This document shows, in pieces, positions 10,501 through 17,853 of a stretch of DNA of 32,840 bases. Origin of the DNA: an uncultured Prolixibacteraceae bacterium (GTDB lineage Bacteria > Bacteroidota > Bacteroidia > Bacteroidales > Prolixibacteraceae); the NCBI GenBank assembly GCA_913063265.1, contig CAJXZG010000063.1, forward strand, positions 1 through 32,840, in the 5' to 3' direction. Made by a program: the position numbers and the translations under genes. The notes beneath the pieces were generated by a model. That model was not told the origin of the DNA, did no database searches, and saw only the letters and a list, made by a program, of their open reading frames with translations. Within the stretch, counting starts at the first letter, position 1. Every line of letters begins with the position of its first letter.

Positions 10501-10676
10501 AATTCACCATCGATGTTAGTAACCGTTCCGTTTGTTACTTCAGCACCTGAGATGACCACGGTTGCCCCGATTAATGGTTCTCCTGCCCCGTCTTTTACCA
10601 CACCGCTTACTAAAATTTGAGAAAAACCGGAGAGACTAAGTAACAGTAACAGTATTAAATTAATAATTCTTTTCAC
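7518..10676 (-). CDS. SusC/RagA-family TonB-dependent outer-membrane transporter
   Basis: This 1052-residue protein begins with a signal peptide ending ...SLSGFSQ. A carboxypeptidase-regulatory-like domain follows (residues ~22-100, VSGVVKDGAGEPLIGATVVI), then a TonB-box-like stretch and plug domain (~105-235), where DEVVILGYGTVTKSNVIGT, LRIRGVGTVNNAEPLYVVDG and EILKDAASAAIYGAEGANGV are hallmarks. The rest is a 22-strand-type beta-barrel ending in an outer-membrane terminal strand (VSFTIGIKAGF). It imports oligosaccharides with the adjacent SusD, powered by TonB/ExbBD. The start is a GTG at 10674-10676; the frame closes upstream before any ATG, and the signal peptide begins right there. A terminator-like hairpin lies about 65 bases upstream, so the gene probably has its own promoter in the 112-base gap, although no consensus element is evident. 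Confidence 0.97.
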   Translation of the reverse strand: MKRIINLILLLLLSLSGFSQILVSGVVKDGAGEPLIGATVVISGAEVTNGTVTNIDGEFNIEVPSAESELVISYIGFTKHTIKVGEQTFLEIVLKEDALGLDEVVILGYGTVTKSNVIGTISSVKAEEIENRPVADLAQAMKGKATGVSIINNSGAPGEGTILRIRGVGTVNNAEPLYVVDGFVTNGMGHVSISDVESIEILKDAASAAIYGAEGANGVVIINTKKGKAGKLSLNADYQHTFQTYNYNRIEVMDRFDWYINNEIAHERFGNARGAIDIGRDAYHQSYPNVNWIDEISRMGSIDKATVSLTQGTEKLKYYLSYTYRNNQGVIINSGFMQNNVNLNLDVTPNPKIKVNLKAAYAGSQKEAQGSGTGSIIKNALIDPPTDIYDRVDGFMTNNPIKKANLVHNLSNSDRTDLNAKVLIDISAGLKFESRIGYYYNAYYGENYGFVLPRYAYEFYEIGDYQKPSITNQLNKGKGFNFENMLHFNKTVKDHTIGAILIQSLKSQESINVRSQGSTFLFNNTNFAYPSLATFELSNSGLPGQSRSLGFAGIFDYNYNQRYLLKFNFRYDGSSLFPQDSRWGFFPSLQLGWRISEEEFMKNVDWINQFKLRATVGQSGNNRINRDKQYTIYNNENYISYGTSEQFVIFDGYIANNIGNPDILWEKTATSNLGVDLGLFRALNLTFDVFKRNTTDMLIAVPIVSASGLTSAPLRNAGSVENSGFEIDLRYNKTFGDIDFGASFNYTWIRNKVTDLANGSAPIRGGNVNTGGIGQVTYTTEGNSIGQFYGHVYDENDMFYRTVEEVKANEVLLSGKTGLTDGEAATYIGSFKYKDLNGDSKLDDEDKTFLGSPYPKYSGGFGANVGFKGFKLDVFCTYQVGNKIFNLMKYYLDAGAIRTGNNASDITNKRQENIGNYIYTYNGSKDGDIPVYNPVDNQYWATLPSLSNVGNVTRQFNGNKPSNFFIEDGSYLRLKDVSLSYSFKQETIRRLKLKNITLIATATNLLTFTKYSGFDPEIGSIQGEGSANLSTGIDYGTYPQPVSFTIGIKAGF

Positions 10677-10740
10677 GTGTAAATGGTTTTGTTCTTATTT
10701 AAGAAGTTGTTCAGGGTTGGTCTGTTTAAAATGAAGAAAG

Positions 10741-10763
10741 AGGAAGGCCACAAGAGCCTTCCT
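10741..10763 (-). terminator. Hairpin terminator after the ELWxxDGT-protein gene
   Basis: The 8-bp inverted repeat AGGAAGGC / GCCTTCCT has a 7-base loop, and the flanking GAAAG / CTTTC can extend the stem. Read on the minus strand it is followed by CTTTCTTCATTTT, a broken T-tract. It lies about 25 bases past the stop at 10789. It probably separates that gene from susC, or partly attenuates read-through. Confidence 0.6.
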
Positions 10764-10788
10764 TTCTTTCAAAAAATCACTTTAAAAC

Positions 10789-13332
10789 TTACATTTTCAG
10801 AAAAACTTTTACCAGAATCTGCTTGTCTTTAGTAAGCAGCCCAAGACTATACTGACCTCCAATTAACGAACTTACATCAATTTGAGAGGAAGTATATTTT
10901 CCGGTTAAAACTACCTGTCCGTTCATATTAATTATCGAATATCTCACCGGAGTAAAATCTCCTTCTATTTCAACATTAATTACATTGCTGGCGGGATTAG
11001 GATAAAGCTTGGTAATTGCTTTGATATCAAAAACTTCTTTCGCCTTAACCGAAGTATTTGGAATAAAAGCATTTTTAACTTCATCACTCTGCAAATTTTT
11101 AAGGTCTACAACATCGCCAAAACCATAGTCCCAGGTGCCATCCCACATTGGTGGATTAATTTCACCCATCAACTGATCATCCGGATTGTAAACGGGAGTT
11201 GGTCCTTCCCATGTTGGATTTTTCTCAACCAGTGCGTACAATGCTTTTTGTTCTTTCGACATCATTACGAGGGCATTATCCAAAGCTCTTAACTGCTGCG
11301 GACCGCCATTACCGTTTTTCCCTCCCTGGAAGTCAGCTACCTGGAAGTACGTATCCTCTTCGTATTCTGTTCCTTCAGCAAAAGCAAAACAGAATAATGT
11401 TGTTTTGTCATTTTGGTCATATTCCGAAACATAAAGCTTGTCTTTGAATTGTGTAATTTGCTCTGTTGATGCCGCATTATGCTTATAAGATCTTGATAAA
11501 CTGTCAGCAATTACCACATCATCATAAGTACCTTGCGTATAAAAAAGAGCTTCACCAAGGTTTGCGTTGAACTTACTGGTATCAGCATTAATAGTCCATG
11601 GCTGGGTACGTACTTTTTCAACCCGGCTGCTAAAGAACATGTATTCCAGGTTGTTATGCGGATTTTTGAAATATCCTGCTTTTGCAAACCGACAATTGTC
11701 GTAAGTACCGTCATCAGCCGGTCCGTTCATATACCACACTTCATGCGACTGAGGTTTTACATCAGTGAATTTATAGATTTGTTTATTTATATTACCAGCC
11801 TGACCGGCGCAATATAAAGCTCCCTTGAACATAAAATAGTCACCCAAATAACTTGGGCTGGTCCTTGTTCCTGCACCTGCTGTATTCTGGTTCATATCTT
11901 CGAGCAAGAAAGTCTGATAACCATTGGAAGCCCATGGATTTTGGTCTAGTTCAGTTAACGGACTACCTGCCCATTTTCCCAGGGTTGAATTTCTGAAAAT
12001 CACCCAGTTTGGATGAACCTTCTGTATCCAGTCTAATGTAGCTGATCCTTTGGTAGCCCCATCAATCGGATTACTTGGATCAGGAGTATCAGTAAAATCG
12101 AGTACCACGCCTGTTTTACCACCATCTGCTTTTGCAATCCCATCGGTATAACACAATTCATCTCCGTATTTTTTATGACGCCCCATAAAGAGCGCTACAG
12201 GTGTTCCACCTATATCTATAATCTGGAATGGTTGCGCATAATTCCAACGCATTGCATCGTGTTGGCGACGGAAGGGATAAGGCTGTACTTCATCAGAAAC
12301 AAATACTACCTGCTCTTCCCCGATATCGTATTTCCATAACCAGCGCAATCCCTGAGAAGAGTATCCACCTTCATCTTCGTATAATGCAGTAAACAGAAGA
12401 TCGTCTCCAAATTTTGAAAGCGCAAACGGGAAACTTGATCCATTTCCTGATTGTTCAACAACAGAACCGGGTTTAACGTGACAATAACCGGTTTTATATC
12501 TTCTTTTACCATTTGATGGTGGAACAATAAAAGTATCGGGTACTAAAGAAAAGTCTCCACCTTTGTATTGTAAAATTACTGTTTCGGCAGGAGCCCATTC
12601 AACCAATTGCACAGTTGCTAGTGTAGTGTCGTAAACCATTGTAAAATTGGTTGAATCCACACATTTTACATAAACGAGCGAATCTTCACCCGAAACATTT
12701 TTTACTGTATCGGTAAAAAGAGTAAAATCACAGCTAGGAGTTTCACCGATTGCGATAGTATCGTAAGTAGTGGCGTACTTATAGGTTGTATCTATTTTAT
12801 CAATTACCGGATCGAAACATATGGTATCAGCCGGAGTTACAATGTCTTCCACATCCTCAGGATCTTTTACAAACAAATCTGCCACCATATTTGTACCCGC
12901 GGCGGTACCGTCAGAAACCCAAAGCTCTATTCCGTGCTCACCATCATCAGCAGCAAAATACAGTTTTTCATTTCCTTTAGGTCCGGCCACCATAAGGGCA
13001 TCAGGATTAGATCCTCCACTTCCGGGATTAATATCCTTTACCATCATTGTTCCTGCCTGAGTTCCATCGGTAAGCCAAAGCTCTTTTCCGGCATCTGCTG
13101 TAGAGCCGGTAAAGTAATACTTACCGTTAAAAACAACAGCTTTGTCACTACTAAACCATTTGGTTTTGTTACGATTGTCATTCATCATTTCCACAGACAC
13201 TCCGTCATCTGTCAATTGAATCAGTTCATACTTTGTTTCGTCCAACACCGATATTCCTTTGGTGTAACTTTGAGACTGCACCATTTGGGTGATTATCAAC
13301 CCCAGTGCCAACAGATAGTAGACTTTTTTCAT
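10789..13332 (-). CDS. T9SS-sorted surface protein with ELWxxDGTxxGT repeats
   Basis: The frame is open to 13395, but the signal peptide (MKKVYYLLALGLIITQMVQSQ) begins at the ATG at 13332, which I take as the start, giving 847 residues. The early part has ELWLTDGTQAGTMMVKDINPG and IELWVSDGTAAGTNMVADL repeats, with a divergent ELCYTDG copy later. Such repeats are found in Bacteroidota surface proteins and probably form a beta-propeller. Between them lies a Thr/Asp-rich stretch (DTICFDPVIDKIDTTYK... onward) that looks like an insertion. The C-terminal ~75 residues (ITKLYPNPASNVINVEIEG... VKVFLKM) are a T9SS sorting domain. No catalytic motif is visible; adhesion or glycan binding at the cell surface is a guess. 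The gene follows the LamG gene by 155 bases and ends in a hairpin. Confidence 0.8.
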   Translation of the reverse strand: MKKVYYLLALGLIITQMVQSQSYTKGISVLDETKYELIQLTDDGVSVEMMNDNRNKTKWFSSDKAVVFNGKYYFTGSTADAGKELWLTDGTQAGTMMVKDINPGSGGSNPDALMVAGPKGNEKLYFAADDGEHGIELWVSDGTAAGTNMVADLFVKDPEDVEDIVTPADTICFDPVIDKIDTTYKYATTYDTIAIGETPSCDFTLFTDTVKNVSGEDSLVYVKCVDSTNFTMVYDTTLATVQLVEWAPAETVILQYKGGDFSLVPDTFIVPPSNGKRRYKTGYCHVKPGSVVEQSGNGSSFPFALSKFGDDLLFTALYEDEGGYSSQGLRWLWKYDIGEEQVVFVSDEVQPYPFRRQHDAMRWNYAQPFQIIDIGGTPVALFMGRHKKYGDELCYTDGIAKADGGKTGVVLDFTDTPDPSNPIDGATKGSATLDWIQKVHPNWVIFRNSTLGKWAGSPLTELDQNPWASNGYQTFLLEDMNQNTAGAGTRTSPSYLGDYFMFKGALYCAGQAGNINKQIYKFTDVKPQSHEVWYMNGPADDGTYDNCRFAKAGYFKNPHNNLEYMFFSSRVEKVRTQPWTINADTSKFNANLGEALFYTQGTYDDVVIADSLSRSYKHNAASTEQITQFKDKLYVSEYDQNDKTTLFCFAFAEGTEYEEDTYFQVADFQGGKNGNGGPQQLRALDNALVMMSKEQKALYALVEKNPTWEGPTPVYNPDDQLMGEINPPMWDGTWDYGFGDVVDLKNLQSDEVKNAFIPNTSVKAKEVFDIKAITKLYPNPASNVINVEIEGDFTPVRYSIINMNGQVVLTGKYTSSQIDVSSLIGGQYSLGLLTKDKQILVKVFLKM

Positions 13333-13487
13333 AAGAATTATTTTTATTGGTTCAACGAATTTTCCCTGATTTAACTTTGTTAAAAGTAATTTCACCCGAG
13401 AAATTATTTATGCTCTATTGTTCATTCTTTTTATTCAGTTGTTCAATACTGTAAATTTTTTTATTACAACGGTTCGAGTCATTTCTA

Positions 13488-14621
13488 TTAGTTTTTTATA
13501 AACTTTGCACTACCCATAAACACCCCGTTTTTCTGATATAATTTTAATATATATACACCCCTTTTTAGATCACTGATATATACCGGGCTATCCGTGTTAT
13601 TCGTGCGGCTTTTATAAACTTCTTTTCCCTGAATATTATAAATCGCCACAATATTTTCTTTTTCAAACTGCTTATTCCGGATATAGATATTTTGGGTGGC
13701 CGGATTGGGATAAACATTTATGGTTTCCGAAACTCCGGATTCCAGTTTATGATTTAAATGAGTTAATGTATTTTTATAAATGTTATAAACCTCGTTATGC
13801 GTTTTCCCCATATTGTAAACGACCAGTTCATCTATTTTTCCGTTAAAGGGTGCATTGTAAATATTTGTGCTGTCGCCATATGTTTTTTGTGCATGTTTTT
13901 GACCTATTACAAAATTCCATTTTGTCTTCATAATTTCGGTTTGAGAACTTTGCAGACTATCAATTTTTAAACCTGCACTTTTCCTTCCATTCAAATAAGC
14001 AAACAAACTGTCGCCATTATAAACCATGGCAACATGTGTCCATTCATTTAATTCAACAATTTTGTCTGAATCGATTCTTTTCCAGATGCGTTTCTTATTG
14101 TCGACTTCGTGATAAGCTTTTCTTTCTGCCTGGTCGGCACTATCGCTATATGCAAAAAAACCAACCCGTAAATGTCCCCGTGAATCATAAGGCTCATTAT
14201 TATGGTCTTTATCTTTTCCATCGTTATTATTCCGAATGTTAAGCCAGTACGACATTTCTTTTTCGAGAATTTCAATCCTTTTATCATCTGTACCATACGA
14301 TTCGGGATTTACCCAGGCGGCCGCTGTTATAAATCGTACATCCAAAACAGAGCTATTACCTAAATTGACTCTGCTGCTGTCTTCCTCTAAATAATCCAGA
14401 CACCTTCCATTATATCCGGTGGCTTCGTATGCTTTGTATATCTGACCATCCAGAAAATAATTGCTGTTGTCAAATACCACACCTGTTGCCATATCCATTT
14501 TTTCAAAGTCGTAATACAGAATCAGCGTTGAATCCGAAACATCGACCTGAGCATATATTGATACATTATTAAACATTAGCATCAATACCAAAAACCCTAA
14601 TATTTCTAATAACCGTTTCAT
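13488..14621 (-). CDS. T9SS-sorted LamG/concanavalin-like jellyroll protein
   Basis: This 377-residue protein has a signal peptide (residues ~1-25, ending NNVSIYAQ). Residues ~30-280 form a LamG-like jellyroll: LILYYDFEKMD at the start, AAAWVNPESYGTDDKRIEILEKE, and the typical EWTHVAMVYNGDSLFAYLNGRKSAG block with GKIDELVVYN near the end. Residues ~300-377 are a T9SS sorting domain (INVYPNPATQNIYIRN... FMGSAKFIKN). LamG domains usually bind carbohydrate, so this is probably a surface glycan-binding partner of the neighbouring alpha-galactosidase. The start codon overlaps the GH27 stop in an ATGA arrangement, implying translational coupling and a stable ratio of the two products. No enzyme motif is evident. 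Confidence 0.85.
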   Translation of the reverse strand: MKRLLEILGFLVLMLMFNNVSIYAQVDVSDSTLILYYDFEKMDMATGVVFDNSNYFLDGQIYKAYEATGYNGRCLDYLEEDSSRVNLGNSSVLDVRFITAAAWVNPESYGTDDKRIEILEKEMSYWLNIRNNNDGKDKDHNNEPYDSRGHLRVGFFAYSDSADQAERKAYHEVDNKKRIWKRIDSDKIVELNEWTHVAMVYNGDSLFAYLNGRKSAGLKIDSLQSSQTEIMKTKWNFVIGQKHAQKTYGDSTNIYNAPFNGKIDELVVYNMGKTHNEVYNIYKNTLTHLNHKLESGVSETINVYPNPATQNIYIRNKQFEKENIVAIYNIQGKEVYKSRTNNTDSPVYISDLKRGVYILKLYQKNGVFMGSAKFIKN

Positions 14622-16048
14622 TTACCTGCTTTAGAAAGTCTGAATAACGCAGAGCCGTGTGCCGGTAGTTTTGCTTTTAACTTTTTATCCACAATTCCTA
14701 TATCCTTTCTTTCCCATAAGTCACGAACTTTGTATGTATCGCGCATATAATCCCATTCAAGATCGAATGTAACCTCAGTTTCCTTATCGTTTAAATTAAA
14801 TAAACCAACAAAACGATCACCTGTTTCTTTATCCGTAGAAATCCATACCCTTTGTCCGTTCCGAACAAAAATCTGGTGGGCATCCGATCCGTTCTGATTT
14901 ATTGCAAGTACTTCAGGATTTGTTATTAATGAAAGTGTAAATTCATCCACATCCAGCATATCGTTCCCCAACATTAATGGCGACTGAGCTATAAACCACA
15001 GGCTCATCATTGTTTGTTGTTCATCTATGGTAAACTGAGTCATACGTTCCGGACCATGCGGACGATCGTCCAACGACAGTTTTCCTATCGGAATCATATC
15101 TGCATCGGGCCACATTCCCGGAGCTGCATGAGGAGACCAAACATTTAGCAAATCAAAATTATGCTCCAATCTATCCCAGGTATCCCAATAATCGGCAGAA
15201 ATTCTCCACATGTTCGCATTGGCTTTCAAATGCTCCGCTTTTCCCAGTGGCGCCTCACCACACGATAAACTAAGTACCATAGGGCGGCCACAATTTTCAA
15301 TGGCTTTACGCATCATTGCAATTTCCCCTTCGTGATAGGGTGGAAACATGGTATCATCTGCTTTTATAAAATCAACTCCCCATTCTGCATACATTTCAAA
15401 AAGAGAATTATAATACTCTTGTGCACCGGGTTTTGTTGGATCTACTCCCCACATGTGATTACACCAGCCACAAGTATCCCAGGGCTCGGCAATATCTTTC
15501 ATGGTATATCCTGTTCCTTTTATCGGTAAATCCTGGTTAACCGCATAACGATGTACACCTCGCATAATATGAATCCCGAATTTCATTCCCTGGCTGTGTA
15601 CATAATCAGCAAGTGGCTTAAACCCTTTACCATTTGCTGAAGATGGAAATCGTTCAACAGCAGGAATTAGTCTTCCATACTCATCCAAAGTAGTGTATTC
15701 AGGAAATAAGGGTTCACCGGGACTTTTGTAACGAAGATTCGGATGACCTTTTCTTCTTGGAGTATCCCAGTTACCCGGTTCAGGGTGCCACCAGATATAA
15801 TCAATTACAGCATACTCCCAGCCATAATCCAATAAGTTGTCGGCCATAAAATCAACTATTGAACGATACTGTTCTTCATTAATTCGGCAATCATAAGCAT
15901 CAAAACTGTTCCAACCCATTGGGGGAGTTTCGGCAACATTTACCGAATTATTTATGGGCGCTGATTTATTTTCCTGAGAATTTGAATTGACACAGGCATT
16001 TAAGGTAAAAACCAGAAGTCCAATTCCAAGTGCTGTAATCCTCTTCAT
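14618..16048 (-). CDS. GH27 alpha-galactosidase-like lipoprotein
   Basis: This 476-residue enzyme has a lipobox LNAC (Cys19), so it should be membrane-anchored, likely outer membrane facing periplasm or surface. The GH27 barrel starts at TPPMGWNSFDAYDC (residues 41-54). VDFIKADD holds the predicted nucleophile Asp231 (the K-x-D position of human alpha-Gal A), and WRISAD the predicted acid/base Asp286. The stretch PGMWPDADMIPIG and the LWFIAQSPLMLGNDM block are also family hallmarks, and a beta-sandwich domain closes the protein. It would release terminal alpha-galactose, or a related alpha-linked sugar, from glycan fragments. A second GH27 gene lies upstream at 19482-20864. It seems to head its own transcript: a strong hairpin and a repeat-rich control region precede it. 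Activity on another alpha-glycoside is possible because the subgroup is divergent. Confidence 0.9.
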   Translation of the reverse strand: MKRITALGIGLLVFTLNACVNSNSQENKSAPINNSVNVAETPPMGWNSFDAYDCRINEEQYRSIVDFMADNLLDYGWEYAVIDYIWWHPEPGNWDTPRRKGHPNLRYKSPGEPLFPEYTTLDEYGRLIPAVERFPSSANGKGFKPLADYVHSQGMKFGIHIMRGVHRYAVNQDLPIKGTGYTMKDIAEPWDTCGWCNHMWGVDPTKPGAQEYYNSLFEMYAEWGVDFIKADDTMFPPYHEGEIAMMRKAIENCGRPMVLSLSCGEAPLGKAEHLKANANMWRISADYWDTWDRLEHNFDLLNVWSPHAAPGMWPDADMIPIGKLSLDDRPHGPERMTQFTIDEQQTMMSLWFIAQSPLMLGNDMLDVDEFTLSLITNPEVLAINQNGSDAHQIFVRNGQRVWISTDKETGDRFVGLFNLNDKETEVTFDLEWDYMRDTYKVRDLWERKDIGIVDKKLKAKLPAHGSALFRLSKAGK

Positions 16049-16095
16049 AAGTTTGTTTTTTGTATTGTTTAGTGGAATTCACAAGAATTCAATAA

Positions 16096-16103
16096 CAAAT
16101 GTA
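16096..16103 (-). promoter_or_regulatory. Candidate -7 promoter element for the GH27/LamG unit
   Basis: The minus strand reads TACATTTG, matching TAnnTTTG, 47 bases upstream of the GH27 start. The expected -33 position would fall inside the 16111-16130 palindrome. No clear TTTG is present there, which might indicate dependence on an activator. Confidence 0.35.
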
Positions 16104-16110
16104 TTTTGCA

Positions 16111-16130
16111 GGATAAAAATGTTTTTATCC
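16111..16130. promoter_or_regulatory. Operator-like palindrome
   Basis: GGATAAAAATGTTTTTATCC has two perfect 9-base arms around a 2-base centre. It lies 7 bases upstream of a candidate -7 element, in the gap between a terminator and the GH27 start. Position and symmetry suggest a dimeric-regulator site; a small mRNA hairpin is the alternative. Confidence 0.4.
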
Positions 16131-16132
16131 GG

Positions 16133-16252
16133 TTGTACAAATATTTTGCTCATTTGTATATCCAGCACAATTCATTCAACTTCAAACACTTAAAAACATC
16201 TAAAAACTAAATCATACCACTTTTTGTACAAATCATATTTTAGTTTATTTGT
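16133..16252. repeat. Two TTGTACAAAT-type direct repeats upstream of a GH27 gene
   Basis: 16133-16157 and 16224-16252 share TTGTACAAAT, then ATTTT, then ATTTGT, with small insertions, 91 bases apart. Each copy begins with the perfect 8-base palindrome TTGTACAA. They fill the control region between the sulfatase terminator and the GH27 gene and could be regulator binding sites. Confidence 0.4.
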
Positions 16253-16277
16253 CAATGGATTTTGATTAGGAAACAAA

Positions 16278-16306
16278 AAAGGTTTCTCAAATCATGAGAA
16301 ACCTTT
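16278..16306 (-). terminator. Strong intrinsic terminator after the sulfatase gene
   Basis: A perfect 12-bp stem (AAAGGTTTCTCA / TGAGAAACCTTT) has a 5-base loop. On the minus strand the stem runs into a T-rich tail (TTTTTTGTTT). It lies about 40 bases past the stop at 16348, so it ends the GH27-sulfatase-sulfatase transcript. Confidence 0.85.
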
Positions 16307-16347
16307 CGAAATTTTAAAATCACTATGAAACTAAAAACAAAACTCTT

Positions 16348-17763
16348 TTAATCTTTTAAACTTTTTACTTCAGGTTGATTTACGTCAGGGAGAAATTGTG
16401 ACATGTATATTTTAACTGAATCGTATTTTGAATCGTTTGCAAGATTCTTCCATTCCAGGGGATCTTTTTTATGGTCGTACAGTTCTTCCGCTCCATCCTG
16501 GTACCGGGTATATCTCCACTTCTTATTTCTAACAGAATGACGATTAAATCCAAGTGTTGTTAAGGCCGGTTTATCCCATGTGGTATTCACATCTTTTAAA
16601 AGCGGAACAATACTATTACCTTCGTTTTCTGAATTTGCCGGAAGTCCGCACAATTCAACTAAAGTCGGATATAAATCCATCAAACTTACCGGACTGTTGC
16701 AACGAGAGTCTGCCCCGGTTACTCCGGGAACTTTAAATATCAAAGGCATTTTACAAGCCTCTTCCCACAAGGTAAATTTTTTGTACCGAAGCTTTTCTCC
16801 TAGGTGCCAGCCATGATCTCCCCACAAAACAACAATTGTATTGTCTGCATATTTACTTTTTTCCAGGGCATCCAGTACAACGCCAACACATGCATCTGCA
16901 TAATTTACACAAGCCAGATAAGCCTGAATTGCAGCTTGTTGTTTGTTATACTTTTTAGCAGCAAAATAATTTTTTGAAGGTCCTAATGCCGAACCGGGAA
17001 TATCATCGTGGTCGTTTTCATTAATTTCAGGCAAAATCATTTCCTCTTCAGGAAACTTGTCAAAAAATTCCTTTGGTACATGCCATTTCAGGTGAGGCCT
17101 AAAAATTCCGCATGCCAAAAAGAAAGGTTTATCGTAATTTTTTTGAAGTTGTTCAGCTGCCCATTTTGCTGTAATATAATCCTGCGTTTCTTCAAATTCA
17201 GCATCGGTAGGTCCCCAATCAAAATTATCATCTGCTTCTCCTGTCGGAATTCCGTTAGCCAAATATCCTTTCTCTTTTTTTATTGCCCCGTATCCTCCAC
17301 TTGTTTTTACCCATTTATCCCATGAAATGGTATCTGCTTTTTCTCCATTTGCCGAGTGAAAAATTTTGCCTCTTGCTGTAGTAAAATAGCCATGTTTGGA
17401 AAACCATTGCGGAATGGTAAGCGCATTTTTCAGCACCTCTGAATCACGCATTTGTGTTGAATTTCCATAAACACCAGTGCTTGAAGGGAGATATCCGCTC
17501 ATCAAAGCAGCTCTTGAAGGATTACAAACTGATGCGGCACAATAAGCATTTTCGAATACCACACCTTGTTTGGCCAGTTTATCCATATTTGGTGTTTGTG
17601 TTTGTGGATGCCCACCTGCAAAACCTGTCCAGTTATTTAAATCGTCAATTGCAATAAATAAGACATTGTAAGGTTTGCCGTCCTTTTTATCTGAATCTTT
17701 TCCTTCTGTTTTGCATGACAGGAAAAAAGTACTGGTTAAAATTATTAAAAGTATTATTCTCAT
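16348..17763 (-). CDS. S1-family sulfatase lipoprotein, iduronate-2-sulfatase-like
   Basis: This 471-residue protein has a lipobox FFLSC (Cys17). Family S1 hallmarks are the metal-binding Asp pair in FIAIDDLNNW (residues 37-45) and the sulfatase signature CNPSRAALMSG, whose Cys80 would become formylglycine. The later VVLWGDHGWHLGE supplies further metal and substrate ligands, and the fold ends in the usual WRYTRYQDGAEELYDHKKDPLEWKNL block. Overall it resembles iduronate-2-sulfatase and related choline-sulfatase-like enzymes. It removes sulfate esters from a sugar; the position and sugar cannot be read. No formylglycine-generating anSME gene is in the window. The gene follows another sulfatase by 90 bases, separated by a REP-like repeat pair, and ends before a strong terminator. 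Confidence 0.93.
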   Translation of the reverse strand: MRIILLIILTSTFFLSCKTEGKDSDKKDGKPYNVLFIAIDDLNNWTGFAGGHPQTQTPNMDKLAKQGVVFENAYCAASVCNPSRAALMSGYLPSSTGVYGNSTQMRDSEVLKNALTIPQWFSKHGYFTTARGKIFHSANGEKADTISWDKWVKTSGGYGAIKKEKGYLANGIPTGEADDNFDWGPTDAEFEETQDYITAKWAAEQLQKNYDKPFFLACGIFRPHLKWHVPKEFFDKFPEEEMILPEINENDHDDIPGSALGPSKNYFAAKKYNKQQAAIQAYLACVNYADACVGVVLDALEKSKYADNTIVVLWGDHGWHLGEKLRYKKFTLWEEACKMPLIFKVPGVTGADSRCNSPVSLMDLYPTLVELCGLPANSENEGNSIVPLLKDVNTTWDKPALTTLGFNRHSVRNKKWRYTRYQDGAEELYDHKKDPLEWKNLANDSKYDSVKIYMSQFLPDVNQPEVKSLKD

Positions 17764-17775
17764 ATTCTTACATCA

Positions 17776-17846
17776 TCATTCCCGCGTAGGCAGGAACCTG
17801 TTACTTTAATTGCTGTGCCATGAAATTCCCACCTGCATGGGAATGA
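17776..17846. repeat. REP-like inverted pair between the sulfatase genes
   Basis: Two related 21-base elements face each other: TCATTCCCGCGTAGGCAGGAA (17776-17796) on the plus strand and a TCATTCCC...GGAA copy (17826-17846) on the minus strand, with 29 bases between. Each is itself an imperfect palindrome. They fill nearly the whole 90-base gap. This is the layout of REP/BIME-type repeats; genome-wide copies cannot be checked here. Confidence 0.6.
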
Positions 17847-17853
17847 AAGTGTT

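Noticed and set aside
13333..13395. Upstream start giving 868 residues for the ELWxxDGT protein
   Set aside because: The extra 21 residues precede a complete signal peptide that starts at an internal ATG, so the shorter form is more likely.
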